Translations under genes and position numbers: made by a program
Shown here: one piece after another, positions 23,501 through 33,900 of the stretch
Layout of the letters: each line of letters begins with the position of its first letter
Numbering within the stretch: the first letter of the stretch is position 1
The notes under the pieces: model-generated
Seen by the model: only the letters and a program-made list of their open reading frames with translations
Databases searched by the model: none
What the model was told of the DNA's origin: nothing
NCBI RefSeq assembly: GCF_000224145.3
Contig: NC_020166.2
Span: 8,146,050-8,210,049, forward strand
Length of the DNA stretch: 64,000 nucleotides
Direction: 5' to 3'
Source of the DNA: Ciona intestinalis
Taxonomy: Eukaryota; Chordata; Ascidiacea; Phlebobranchia; Cionidae

Positions 23501-23868
23501 TATACTATGGGGTAAGATTGGACACCTTTAGTATACATGTTATTTAAAACAGATCGTGGTTTAAACAAATAAAAACGGTCAATGGAAGTCGTGAGGATTT
23601 GATTTTATAATTCTAGATTTTGTTTGCTACAACATAGAACTTGAAAAAGAATGAAATATGTACCATCTTCCCCACCCTATTATATTAAAGAAAGCGTAGG
23701 AAAATGAGAATATTCTTACCATGAACTGCGTATAGCCGATCAAATGCGACAATCCAAATAGTCCGTTCATAAAACAGTTGTTGGAAAGAAAGCGAAAACA
23801 GTAGCTGCATTTTGACGGCTTTTGCGACCTCTCCGCAGTGCGATACATCCTCAACCGAAAAGGGTCAT
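14506..23868 (-). CDS. Divergent connexin (gap-junction protein) gene, core exons
   Basis: Minus-strand exons in order: 23868-23720 (ATG at 23770), 21736-21594, 20258-20172, 19501-19313, 17314-17158, 15831-15725, 14683-14506. Each has AG/GT borders and all phases join; from the ATG about 303 aa. TM1 and E1: RVIVLG, then DEE, then LNC, with the same 22-residue spacing as Cx43 RILLLG, DEQ, FRC. TM2 keeps the VSMFPTIL pattern (Cx43 VSVPTLL). TM3 holds ILESSFLIV and the next Cys at Cx43 spacing. E2 to TM4 reads VTC, then AEKTCF, then ASLAS and ALEIV, parallel to VDC, TEKTIF, VSLVS, NIIEL. E2 lacks the middle Cys. E1 keeps only the first of its three; a second comes from the symmetric 87-nt exon 20258-20172, which lengthens E1 by 29 residues. 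The cytoplasmic loop is very short, and the tail is Ser-rich and ends acidic. MITEs crowd the introns. Family call by remembered alignment; expression unknown. Confidence 0.68.
14883..15078 (-). mobile_element. MITE copy, connexin-like gene intron
   Basis: Complete interior; the right repeat is a C-run (ctcccccccccccc) that may be an assembly slip. Confidence 0.85.
15417..15591 (-). mobile_element. MITE copy with small internal deletion
   Basis: Left 'gggcgggggaagatggg' and right 'ccaccctactata' ends present; about 20 bp of the interior is missing. Confidence 0.85.
15879..16074 (-). mobile_element. MITE copy
   Basis: Ends 'tagtaggatagggaaag' and 'cccatcccacaata'; 196 bp, 50 bp upstream (on the minus strand) of the connexin-like exon 15831-15725. 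Confidence 0.85.
16289..16436 (-). mobile_element. MITE copy with internal deletion
   Basis: Terminal repeats intact (gtgtgggggaagatggga and atcttcccccacag) but about 45 bp of the interior is lost, as expected of a non-autonomous element. Confidence 0.85.
17445..17635 (+). mobile_element. MITE copy
   Basis: Left repeat 'tgtggggtaagatggga', right 'ccaactttcccaacccc'; orientation with 'taacaacggc' before 'ttgtttacc'. Confidence 0.85.
18116..18300 (-). mobile_element. MITE copy, diverged right end
   Basis: Left end 'tatagcgggggaaatggga'; the right end is decayed to 'tttcctggtcgcttta'. Confidence 0.8.
19086..19279 (-). mobile_element. MITE copy
   Basis: TA-flanked, about 194 bp, between connexin-like exons 19501-19313 and 17314-17158. 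Confidence 0.85.
19712..19809 (+). mobile_element. Half-length MITE derivative
   Basis: Both terminal repeats are present but the centre is deleted, leaving about 100 bp. Confidence 0.8.
20848..20905 (+). repeat. tRNA-like head fragment
   Basis: The stretch with 'ggctaatggttaattcgctg' resembles the D-arm/A-box half of a tRNA (Glu-like), but no T-arm or acceptor stem follows. Read as a SINE or tRNA fossil, not a tRNA gene. Confidence 0.35.
22239..22274. repeat. Perfect 15-bp hairpin
   Basis: 'catcgtatacttaag', a 6-base spacer, and its exact reverse complement. In an intron of the connexin-like gene; role unknown. Confidence 0.85.
22725..22795 (+). mobile_element. MITE 3' fragment
   Basis: Only the last third is present (taccaaatgggacg to ccatcttaccccaatctact). 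Confidence 0.65.
22880..23070 (-). mobile_element. MITE copy
   Basis: Left end 'tagcagggtgggggaaaatg', right end 'cccatcttaccccacca'. Confidence 0.85.
23504..23684 (+). mobile_element. MITE copy
   Basis: 'actatggggtaagattggac' to 'catcttccccaccctatta'; close to connexin-like exon 23868-23720. Confidence 0.85.
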
Positions 23869-23983
23869 CTGAAAACAAAACAAAATGTCCACCTAAATCT
23901 CATAAAAATATTATAGTCAATTTTCATTATAAAATGTTTGCGTTGAATATGAAATTTATAACCGTATTTTTTAATTAGTATAC

Positions 23984-26900
23984 CGGGAAAACACATCCTA
24001 TCGTATTGTAGAGCTGTATAAAACAACGGAAACCGCTTGCACAAGGAGTCCAACCTGCCGGGTACAATATCTGTTCCATTATAATCTGCTTGGGTAACGA
24101 CCGAGGTGTTGTTTGCGGGATTAAAACAACGTAAACCGCCAGCGTTTTTCTTCCTTGCTATTCATTATAGAGTTTGGCAACCTGAAATAACAGAAAACTG
24201 CCAAACACTTAAACAAGACGCCTAGAAGACTAATAATTAACCCATTTGCCCTTCTTAAATTGATGATAGTCATTTATCACAATTTAAAATTTCTGCTCTG
24301 CAGTTTACCGATGGGTTTCAGCTGCACGCACTCGTAATGTTTTTCTGATTATTTGTATAACTTAAGCTCGCGCTTAAAGGCTATAAACTTATTTTGGGCC
24401 ATTAACTTCTCTATACAAGTAAACTGCTCTGGTGGTAAGTTATATACGGGTGACGAAAAGAGAATGAGCCTGGCCCGCATAGCCGCATAGGTTAGAGCTA
24501 GAAAGAAGTTTATGGTCTGTGGTCTATAGGACGCTGTCATTCTATCGCGTGGTTCTACACGCCTGGGTGCTGTTAATCAGTTTGTGCGTAAATGTTTTGG
24601 GTCTCAGCGCACAGACGTCTTGACTTTTATGATGTTAGTTATGGAAACAAAATAAAATTTTGAATTCAAAAACGTTATAATTAAAGGCGCGAGACACATT
24701 TCGCTGAATTAAATGCGAGACACTACCTGCAAATGAAGTTGTTTGTTTCGTAATTAGCAAGTATTAGTTTTTCTGCGCGGGTGGCCCGGCGGGACCTGAG
24801 ATTTAGGCCGGAGTTGGCCCATTACCACAACACATAAGTAGCAATTATTATAGTGTTTTTAAACAACAAACGAAAACATTTTTTTCACACAAACAAAATA
24901 CAGTAGGGTGGGGGAAGTTGGGTCACCTTTAGCACATATTATTAAAATGTTCTGATCGTGTTTTAAACAATTAACATACGGCCTAAAAGAGTCATGAGGA
25001 CACGGTTATATATTTCCTTGAATTTTCTTTGTTTACTACCAAATGCGACAAGAAAATAGGATTAAAATGTGTCTCATCTTCCCCCACCCCTACTATATAG
25101 TTTTTTTATACAGCAAGAAAAACATTACCTACTACCTTTACAAATCAATTGATCTTATGGTTTTAAATTGTTCCAACAAATATTATTCTGTTCGTTTGAG
25201 GAGCGACCTATTGTCAAAACTTTACACAGCCCACACTGTGGTGCTTAAATTGTCCCTATATTTACCGTTGATTGCATGACAATTGATTCGCTCATGTTTT
25301 GTTTGATTTCTATTTTGATATTTTTCGACTTTTATTTTTAGCGCAACAAATAAAACAGAAATGGAATTATACTTATAGTAGGGTGGGAGGGGACGATCGG
25401 ACATCTTTTTATTCTATTTTATCGTCAAGACTACCGTGGATCGTTGTTAATTGTTTAAAATACGTTTTATATATTTGTACATTATGTGTTAAAGATTTCT
25501 TATCTTACTCCACACTACCTATGCGCATTTGGGGGAGTGTAATTTCCGCAACGGAGGCCGTTTATCAACCCGAATCCGTACATAATTTTCTTGTATTACC
25601 AATTGCGAAGCAGTTCGTTATACTGGAAATGTAACGGCTTGCTATAATGTATTTACGCTGCTAATTACGATAAACGTCAATGATTATTTTGTAAAGAAAG
25701 TATTTACTTTCGGTTCTGAAACGTATTATCCTCCAATGCAATACTATCTGAAATATTAAACAGGCCGTTTAAAACTGTATTATTAATAACGGCTTTTCTG
25801 GCGACGTACTTGTTCAATCTAAAGCTTTGTAGTTCGATTTTTCTTTCGAAACGTTGAATTCGTCTAAATGTGAACGCATTAATTATTCTGTCCGACTGTT
25901 CTTTCGAATTGGTTGTTACAGCTCTGTTCGACTGTTCTTTGCTTTTAATAGAATCGTTCTCTGACAACGTGAATGTTATGTAGCTTCGTAGTTCGATTGT
26001 TCTTTCAAAACGCCCTATTTATTTTGCTCCAACCCAGTGGTTACGAATAGGCTGTCCAAATTATCAGCCATTCTTAAAAAATCCAAAAAAATACTCACAA
26101 AGTAATATACTTGGTAACTCGTAAGTTGACAGGGGTGTGTGAAAAAAAACACCCATGTTATAACGACTGTGGTTTTCCGGTTACGCGAGGATAAAGCAAG
26201 TTACATTCATTCACATTCAATTCATTTTGAACACATTGATTATTCTGTTCGATTGTCCTTGTAATAAAATGATATCATTTTAAATAATGATAAATTGGAC
26301 TGTTGTTATGAAACGCCAAGACAATAGTGATACAGTAGGGTGGGGGAAGATGAGACACTATTAGCACATAATACCCAAATATCATGATCGTGTTTTAAAC
26401 AATTAAAGACGGTCCATGGGATTCGTGAGGATATATTTTTATAATTCTTTGAACGTTCTTTGTTACCTACTAAATGGGACGAGTAAATAGAGCTAAAAAA
26501 GGCCCCATCTTCCCCATCACACTGTATTTTATAACAGAGCGACCTGTTTATGTGAAAAAGTACGTAATTCGTTCTCTCATAACGAGAATGGTAAAAGGTC
26601 ATTAATTACTCAAAATTTTGACGCATTAATTATTAATTAACAACGGCACCGTTAGTACTACCACAAATAAATAGCTGTCAGGCTGCGGTAATATGTGCGT
26701 ATGCTCAAAATTTCACATATACTTATCTGTTACCATATATAAACAGTGTTATAGTAAACAGGCCCGACTACCATTAATATTTTATATATAAAGAAAATAA
26801 CTTATACAGTAGTGTGGGGGAAGATGGGACACTTTTAACACATATCCAAATAGCCTGATCGTGTTTTAATAATTAACAACGGTCTGTGGAAGTCGTGAAG

Positions 26901-28018
26901 ATACGGTTTTATAATTCATTGAATGTCCTGTGTTTACTACCAAATGAAAAGAGAAAACTAAACAAAAAGGTGTCCCATCTTCTCCCACCCTACTATATAC
27001 GTTTGACAATATAAATATATAAATACGACAATTATAAAACATAACGTAGTGAAAATCATATTATTAAAATTAACAAAGAGAAAGGAATTAACAACAAAGC
27101 GACAATCAGTAAAACACGCATGGTACAAAATGTGGGAAAGAGGGGTTAAAACGCGGGCCTGTTAAAATCAAAATAAGCGCTTTGCTTACGTTATATACCC
27201 TTCGGTTCATTTCATACTAAAACAATTTACTTAAAATTGTATCGAAAAAACGTTTATAATTATGTATTGAAAAAAGCTATAAGTTTACATTTGTGTATCG
27301 AAAAGAACGAAAACCTCTCAGTCGTGTACTAAAAAAACTGACGTTACAGTTATGTACTGAAAAACATAACGTTTATAAAAAACAAACATTTCACAGATGT
27401 GTACTAAAAAAACTTACGTTACAATTTTAAAAAACTTACGTTACAGTTATGTACTGAAAAACATAACGTTTATAAATAACAAACATTTCACAGATGTGTA
27501 CTAAAAAAACTTACGTTACAATTTTAAAAAACTTACGTTTGTTGTTTGGCTTGTAAATCGGTCTCGTTTGTATTCTATTGGCTCGCGTCATGTAATGCAT
27601 TGGAATACGGTTATCTGACCTACCAACTTGACCAGTTCGTGACGTCATTTTAGTTGGCCTAATATTCGGCAGTTTGTCTCTAGGGGTGAAAATATTAAAA
27701 GACAGCTGTTACAATTATTGAGGCTGAAATTCTTATATAAAACCTATTACTTTGGCCTCTGGGGTAAGATGGGATACCGTAAGCACCTAACTACCCTATT
27801 TCATGAGTTTGTTTTGCAAAATTACAAATAACGCAAAATTAACAACATAAGTGTTTAAATAATCTTTGTTTACTACCATATGGAACGAAAAAGGATGAAA
27901 ACAGGTCTTACCCCACCCTACTATACTGTATACAACATATTGACCTCGCCGACCTAAATGCGATACAGGCGATAAAGCAACCGCATATCTTGTTTCTCCG
28001 GTTCGACAGTCTTTCCAT
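23984..28018 (-). CDS. Possible 5' exons of the connexin-like gene (N-terminal extension)
   Basis: Minus-strand candidate exons 28018-27954 (ATG at 28018), 27679-27537, 24569-24417 and 24157-23984. Each is bounded by AG/GT signals and open, and each joins the next in phase; the last joins exon 23868-23720. Adding them gives about 514 aa. The first starts MERLSNRRNK followed by a short hydrophobic run. The second is basic (RPTKMTSRTGQVGRSDNRIP). The third has a hydrophobic stretch (INFFLALTYAAM). The fourth contains possible N-glycosylation sites and four cysteines. Connexins normally have only about 20 residues before TM1, so a 200-residue extension would be exceptional; the real start may be the ATG at 23770, with these exons untranslated or belonging to another gene. 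No known domain was recognised. Confidence 0.4.
24770..24840 (+). repeat. Copy 1 of a short dispersed repeat
   Basis: About 65 bp with the core 'gatttaggccgg' followed by 'ttggcccattacc'; the same block recurs near 30840 and 41820. Family unknown. Confidence 0.6.
24901..25097 (+). mobile_element. MITE copy, close to consensus
   Basis: Starts 'cagtagggtgggggaagttg' and ends 'cttcccccacccctactata'. Confidence 0.9.
25376..25522 (-). mobile_element. MITE copy with internal deletion
   Basis: The 'gtagtaaacaaagaac' block is missing; the remaining parts and both ends are recognisable. Confidence 0.75.
26015..26225 (+). repeat. SINE body and tail
   Basis: From 'ttgctccaacccagtggtta' through 'acacccatgttataacgact' to 'aagttacattcattcac'; the tRNA-like head is missing. 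Confidence 0.75.
26333..26527 (+). mobile_element. MITE copy
   Basis: 'cagtagggtgggggaagatg' start; right end 'catcttccccatcacact'. Confidence 0.9.
26806..26997 (+). mobile_element. MITE copy
   Basis: 'tagtgtgggggaagatggga' to 'cttctcccaccctactata'; only 280 bp from the previous copy, same orientation. Confidence 0.9.
27339..27537. repeat. Tandem repeat, about 97-bp unit, ending at a splice donor
   Basis: Two units (about 27339-27434 and 27435-27531) nearly identical, plus the start of a third. The unit boundary is 'cttacg', which on the minus strand is the GTAAG donor of the candidate exon 27679-27537. The donor is therefore copied several times downstream in the intron. Confidence 0.8.
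27757..27925 (+). mobile_element. MITE copy, short and diverged
   Basis: 'ctggggtaagatgggatacc' to 'cttaccccaccctactata'. Confidence 0.8.
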
Positions 28019-29054
28019 TACGAAAATGACATTAGAATTGGGATCGATATTTTGGCAAAAGCCCAACCACCAAATTGCACGTTTACTTTTAATTATTGCA
28101 GCTTATCTTATTTTAGAAATGTGAACATTGTACAGCAATCTCGACTGCGCTATATATAATAAAACAAACACTCATTTTGACACAATTATTTTTTGTAAAC
28201 TAACAACAAACAGTTATTTTTTTAAATATTCCAATATTTTGGCTTCTCTATAAAGTAAAACTGTGCCTTTCTTACAGTATTATTTTCATTACACTGCACT
28301 CAGCTACTGTTGGCTGGGCATCGTATTTCCAACAAGTGGAATTTCCTTTATTATTCCAATCTCAATACAATTCAATACGCAGGATTCCCATAGCGTCAAC
28401 AGTTATTAGCGGCTCAATTTATTTACAAGCAAGGCGTAACATTTAATCAATGCGCCTTGCTAGGATTCTCACTTCTTCCAAACATAGTTTAACCAAAGAG
28501 GTTTTAATCTCTTTGGTTTAACGTTTTTAGTTTGCCCCAATTGAACATTTACCGGAATTTGACATGTCACTTGTAGTACAGCATGATAATCTGTATTTAC
28601 TTGGCTGGAGGTCCGTGTTGGTAATGTTATACAACACAGTTTATCACCTTAACATGTGTAGCTGTGACAGATTTCCCATTCACGCGCTTAGCAGCTACAT
28701 CCAATCACAATGTTTACGAGTTCTTATGTGAACATTTTGTCCGCATACCAACTCCGGAATTTTATGATCCATGTATGATATGTAATAAAATGCATGTATT
28801 TGTAATTTAAAATTTATTTATAAATTTATATCTAAAAATGAGTAATAAACCGTTTGATGTTTTACAAAACACGTTAAGTTTTGTAGAACATTTCTATGTC
28901 CACTTGCGTGTCAGATTCTTACTCCCGGAAACCCCCTGCTATTGCAAATACAATTTTTGTAGCGTGTTATGTGAATGTACTTATTTAGCATTAATATACA
29001 TATACTATAAGCGTCAAAGGGTTGTATAACTTGAGTGGTAATTACTGCTTTGCA
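28019..29054. other. Divergent spacer before RAE1
   Basis: No gene seen. It should hold the RAE1 promoter and possibly that of the minus-strand gene. A 10-12-bp hairpin (aaccaaagag / ctctttggtt) lies at about 28490-28522. Confidence 0.5.
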
Positions 29055-30140
29055 ATGTCGGTATTCGGAAATACCAGTTCATCGTTTTCGTTCGGGGCCT
29101 CGAACACGACCACCAACCATAACCCTATGAAAGATATTGAAGTAACTTCTCCACCAGACGACAGTATAAGTTGTCTTGAATTCAGTCCCGCTACCTTGCC
29201 TGGGAACTTCCTTATAGCAGGTTCATGGGCTAACGACATACGATGCTGGCAGATTGAGGATAATGGCCAAACTGTCCCGAAAGCTCAACAAATGCATCAA
29301 GGGCCAGTTCTGGATGTTTCCTGGAGTGACGACGGCACAAAAGTTTTCACGGCTTCTGCTGATAAAACTGCGAAAATGTGGGATCTTGCGGCAAACCAAG
29401 CCACCCAAGTTGCTCAGCACGATGCTCCCATAAAAACTTGTCATTGGATTAAAAGTCCGAACTACTCATGCCTTATGACGGGGAGTTGGGACAAGACTGT
29501 GAAATTTTGGGACACTCGTTCATCCTCTCCAATGAAAGCAATAACTCTAAACGAGCGCGTTTATTGCGCTGATGTTGTCTACCCAATGGCAATGGTAAGC
29601 TGCGCAGATAAAAAGTTGGTCTGTTTAAAACTTGAAAGCGAGCCTCAAGAATACCAGAAGTTTGACTCACCGCTAAAGTACCAGCATCGCTGTATTAGTA
29701 TTTTCAAGAACAAAATGCAGTCTTCCCCTGTCGGGTTTGCACTTGGTAGTATAGAAGGGAGGGTAGCCATCCACTACATACAGCCCAGCAGCCCGCGTGA
29801 TAACTTCACCTTCAAATGCCACCGTTCAACCCCCACACAACCACAGGAGATTCACGTCGTCAATTCAATCGCGTTCCACCCAACATTTGGCACGCTTGCT
29901 ACAGTTGGCTCAGACGGGAAATACAGTTTCTGGGACAAAGATGCGAGAACAAAACTCAAAGGTTCAGAACAGCTCCCCCAGTCTATATCAGCGTGTGCCA
30001 TCAGTCATAATGGGAATATTTTCGCATATGCGTCAAGTTACGACTGGTCAAAAGGACATGAGCATTATAACCCTCAACAGAAGAACTACATCTTCTTGAA
30101 GAACTGTGCGGAGGACATGAAACCAAGAGCAAAAAAATGA
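29055..30140 (+). CDS. RAE1: mRNA export factor RAE1 (WD40), intronless
   Basis: WD40 beta-propeller protein of mRNA export and the spindle checkpoint; it binds NUP98 at nuclear pores. The 361-aa product starts [11 protein letters not shown], close to the human MSLFG start, so the upstream in-frame codons from 29022 are not used in this call. Conserved runs include [92 protein letters not shown] and a basic end. Human RAE1 is 368 aa. The whole coding region is one exon, while its neighbours here have 7 to 22 exons; that suggests intron loss or replacement by a retrocopy. The frame is fully intact with no decay, so I take it as functional. Confidence 0.97.
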   Translation: MSVFGNTSSSFSFGASNTTTNHNPMKDIEVTSPPDDSISCLEFSPATLPGNFLIAGSWANDIRCWQIEDNGQTVPKAQQMHQGPVLDVSWSDDGTKVFTASADKTAKMWDLAANQATQVAQHDAPIKTCHWIKSPNYSCLMTGSWDKTVKFWDTRSSSPMKAITLNERVYCADVVYPMAMVSCADKKLVCLKLESEPQEYQKFDSPLKYQHRCISIFKNKMQSSPVGFALGSIEGRVAIHYIQPSSPRDNFTFKCHRSTPTQPQEIHVVNSIAFHPTFGTLATVGSDGKYSFWDKDARTKLKGSEQLPQSISACAISHNGNIFAYASSYDWSKGHEHYNPQQKNYIFLKNCAEDMKPRAKK

Positions 30141-30681
30141 ACTTAAAAAAATCATCATTTTAAGTAACCAATTAAAATACCAGTTAAACAGGTCACACTC
30201 TGAACTATAGCTGTTCTCCAGAAGGAATTTCAAATTTTCCACAAAAACACTTTTGTGTAACTATCATTAATATGTTGTGATATAGTTTTTGATTTTTGTA
30301 TCAAAGTAACTTTGATATTGCCCATAAACAAACTTCAGTTGACTACAACATGTTATATTGTTTAACTAAACTAACTGTTAGTTAAAATGATATGTAAAAA
30401 TGTCTGACTCCAAAAAAAGTCATGTCGGAAAAATGCTTAAAAAAATTTTGAAAAATGTCGGACTTGTTTTGTTTATCGGACTTGTTTTGTTCCTAAGCAT
30501 GATTTTTTAGGAATTCAAAAGTTATCACTTTATTTGTAAGCATTAACTGCCGTATAATTGTATCACACATCCTTGTTTCTTAGTTCGTTTTAGTTTATTA
30601 TAGGACTTCTGTTTTTTTTATTTTTGGTTAGTCTGTTTCAACTCATATTGTGTTAGTACCAGCATATATTCAACTAACAAG
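30141..30681. other. RAE1 3' flank and TMEM214 promoter region
   Basis: AT-rich, 540 bp between the RAE1 stop and the next start codon. No ORF or RNA gene seen. Two near-repeats of 'ggacttgttttgttt' lie at about 30460-30490. Confidence 0.5.
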
Positions 30682-30915
30682 ATGTCAAAAACTGAGGACA
30701 AATGGGAAGTGGTGGGAAATGTTAAAGCTAAAACAAGAGCTCAAAAACAAGCTTTATCGAAGAGTATGCCGAAAGCTGATCAACTGCGTATGTAGTAATA
30801 ATAGCTTGATTTTCTTTCATATGCTGTTCTATTCTTTGTGGGTGCGGCCTGGCCAAGGGCCTGGGATTTAGGCGGGTTTTGGCCTATTACCCCGAATATA
30901 GTATATTATATTTAC

Positions 30916-30958
<43 letters not shown>

Positions 30959-33900
30959 ACAGAACACCACAGAAGCCTTAACTTGCCCTTGATATGCTGG
31001 GTCTAAATTCAACAATCGTTAAGATCATGCTGGGGTGAAACCAAAAGTGTCAAAAAAAGCATGGTTGCAAAATAGAAAAAATAGAAAATAGATAAAAAAA
31101 CAGCAGAATTTTTAATCACAATTTAATAGAGTGATTTGTTTTAAATATTTTCATTTTTGTTACTGTATTATTTTTTCCAGCATATTCCGTCACCCAATCT
31201 CCAATGTTCGAGGGAGTTAACGGAAGAGCATTCCAAGATGTTTCAAACAAAAAACCAACAAAATCTGATAAGGTTTCAGGTAAAAAATGAATGCGTTTAT
31301 ATGAAATTAAATATCAAAAAAGAACTAAACAAAAAGGTTTCGTATTTATGGAATTAAATCCTTATGCTTAATAAAATAACATGCAATATTATTCAACTGT
31401 TCCACACACCCATATAGTAGCACTGGTCTTTTAAAAACAATACCTTTTCTAATTGTAGAGAAAATGTAGTACTGTAGTGTAGGCCGTAAGGTAAGATGGT
31501 GGACATTTAAGACATAATGTCCTAGCTCCTAGTTGTGTTTTAAACAATTAACAACAGTTTATGGGAGCCGTGAGGAAACGATTTTTAATTCTTCAATCAT
31601 TCTTTGTTTACTACCAAATGTGAGGAGAAAATAGAGTGAAAACTTGTTTCATCTTCCCCACCCTGCTACTAATATAATATATATTATAATACATATATAC
31701 TTGATAATAATATATTTTGCCTTTAGCTCCGAAATCACCAGGCAAGCAAGCAGGAAAACGACCAAAAAAGCCACAAATAGAAAATAAGTTTAACTACCAG
31801 TCAATTGAAGATGCCTTTAAAGATGTATGTCTTAATTATAACATTATAACTGTACATTATCTTTATCATGCTCGCCTTCCTATAAACTAGAGGTTATAGG
31901 TTCAAGGCTCTTCGCGGCTACCATTGTGGCATATGTATCTTTGGGCAAGACGTTTAATGGCAATTGCTCCAACCCAGTGGTTACTAATGGGTTGTCTAAA
32001 ATTGTGGCCATAGAATAACATTAAAACAATCTAAAAAAAATCAAAATTGTCACCCACCAAGTAACATGCGTGGTATCTCGTTAGAAGGCACAAGGTGTAC
32101 GAAACAGAACATCCATGTTATAAGGACTTTCATTTTCTGGTCTTTTTAAGGATAAAGCAAGTTTTATTTATTCATAATCATGTGTCTTATTTATTAGGAA
32201 GAGTTGTTTCTCATTGATGACAAGCTGGCACGTCTAAAAGAACAATTTCCAAACAACGAAATGGTAAGTGTGCAGAACTGTAATATTTCGGCAGATTTGG
32301 CTTTGTGGGTATAACATTAATGGTTTTTAAATGGTTTATCAGTGTGTAAAATGTTTCAACGGTGTTTTAAATGGTTGAAACTGGAACATTGTGGGCTTTG
32401 ATAAAAGGCTAAGATCATATGTTTTATTTCCCCAGGTTTAAACCATAAATCAACCCTCAACCTGTTTGTAAAGGCATCTGTGTCTATACAAACAAACGGA
32501 GTCAAAGTATATTGCAAACACCGCATTAATCAATGAGGTTCCCTATGTTTGACAACCAGAAACATAACATAACTATATTTTAGCAACGACCCCCAAATTT
32601 TTACTTTAAAAAAATAAATAAACTGTAAACACTGGTCCAGTAACATGACCATATTTATTCACAGGTTTGGTTGAAAGACATTGCCTCATATCTTAACATA
32701 AACATTACATGTCCTGAAGATAATACAGACCTAACTAAACAAGAATTCGACTACCCTATTTGCAAAGCATCTAGTGTAAGTAAAAAAATCTGTTGCTTTT
32801 ACTGTATTAGGGTTTTTTTTCACACGCTTTTAATTGACATTTTTACCTCTAGTAGTTTTTACCCCTGCTTTTAACGCCTGTTGAGAATGCTGCTAACCCC
32901 CTTTCTCTTCTTGTTTTTATTTATTTAATCTTCTTTCTGTATTTAAACAGGCAAATGAAAATTAGTGTTACATTATATTTATATCACATTTTGTCTGGCA
33001 CCGTTGCAAAGTGGTTAGCAGGCCTGCTTCTAACCCAGAGGTAATGGGTTCAAGGCTTATCTTTTAACTGCAATTACTCCAACTCAGTGGTCACTAATGG
33101 GTTGTCCAAATTATAAGCCATACATAAAGAAAAAAGTCCCAAAAATAACCACCCACAAAGTAACATACATGGTAACTCGTAAGCTGGCACAAGGTGTATG
33201 AAACATAACACCTGTGTTATAACTGTCGTTTTTCCGGCCACGCAAGGATACAGTAAGTTTATGCATCTATTAATAATAATGACTTTTTCTAAATTTCCAG
33301 GCCACCCATCAGACTCTTATCCGAGTTTTTGGTAAAGAAGTCAGTGAGAAAGTGGTGCCTCTTATATTCCAATACTGTCTAACTAAAATGCTAGAATGTA
33401 TTGCACGCAGTAAGTAAAGTGTTTTATTATAGAATACCATACATGCAGTGGCACAGACATAAAGAAATAAGAAGTAGTTTGAAAAAAAACAATATTATTT
33501 TCTTTTCCTTTTTTAAAAGAGAAAGGGGGTCATGACCACCAAAAAAAACTCTGCGCCACTGCATACATGAATAATAATTGTATTCATACCTATGTGCCCA
33601 TTAATCAAATAAACACACAGACAGGCCTACCCCGGAACTTTTTTCATTGCATTAATCAGTAAACAATGGAACCAAATTTGTCACCTGCATTTTAAAAAGT
33701 TTAGTGCCTATGATAATCATGATTTGTTTATTAGTTTGATAGTTCCATACTCCTTCTGCATATGCACATATATATGATAGTTGAACTGTAATGATGTACT
33801 ATGAGTTTGAATTTGATCTTTATCTTATGGTAAGTTTTGCAAAAGTGGTAAACTTGTTAAGATAAAAGCTGAACATGGATAGTTAAATGTGTAGGTTTCC

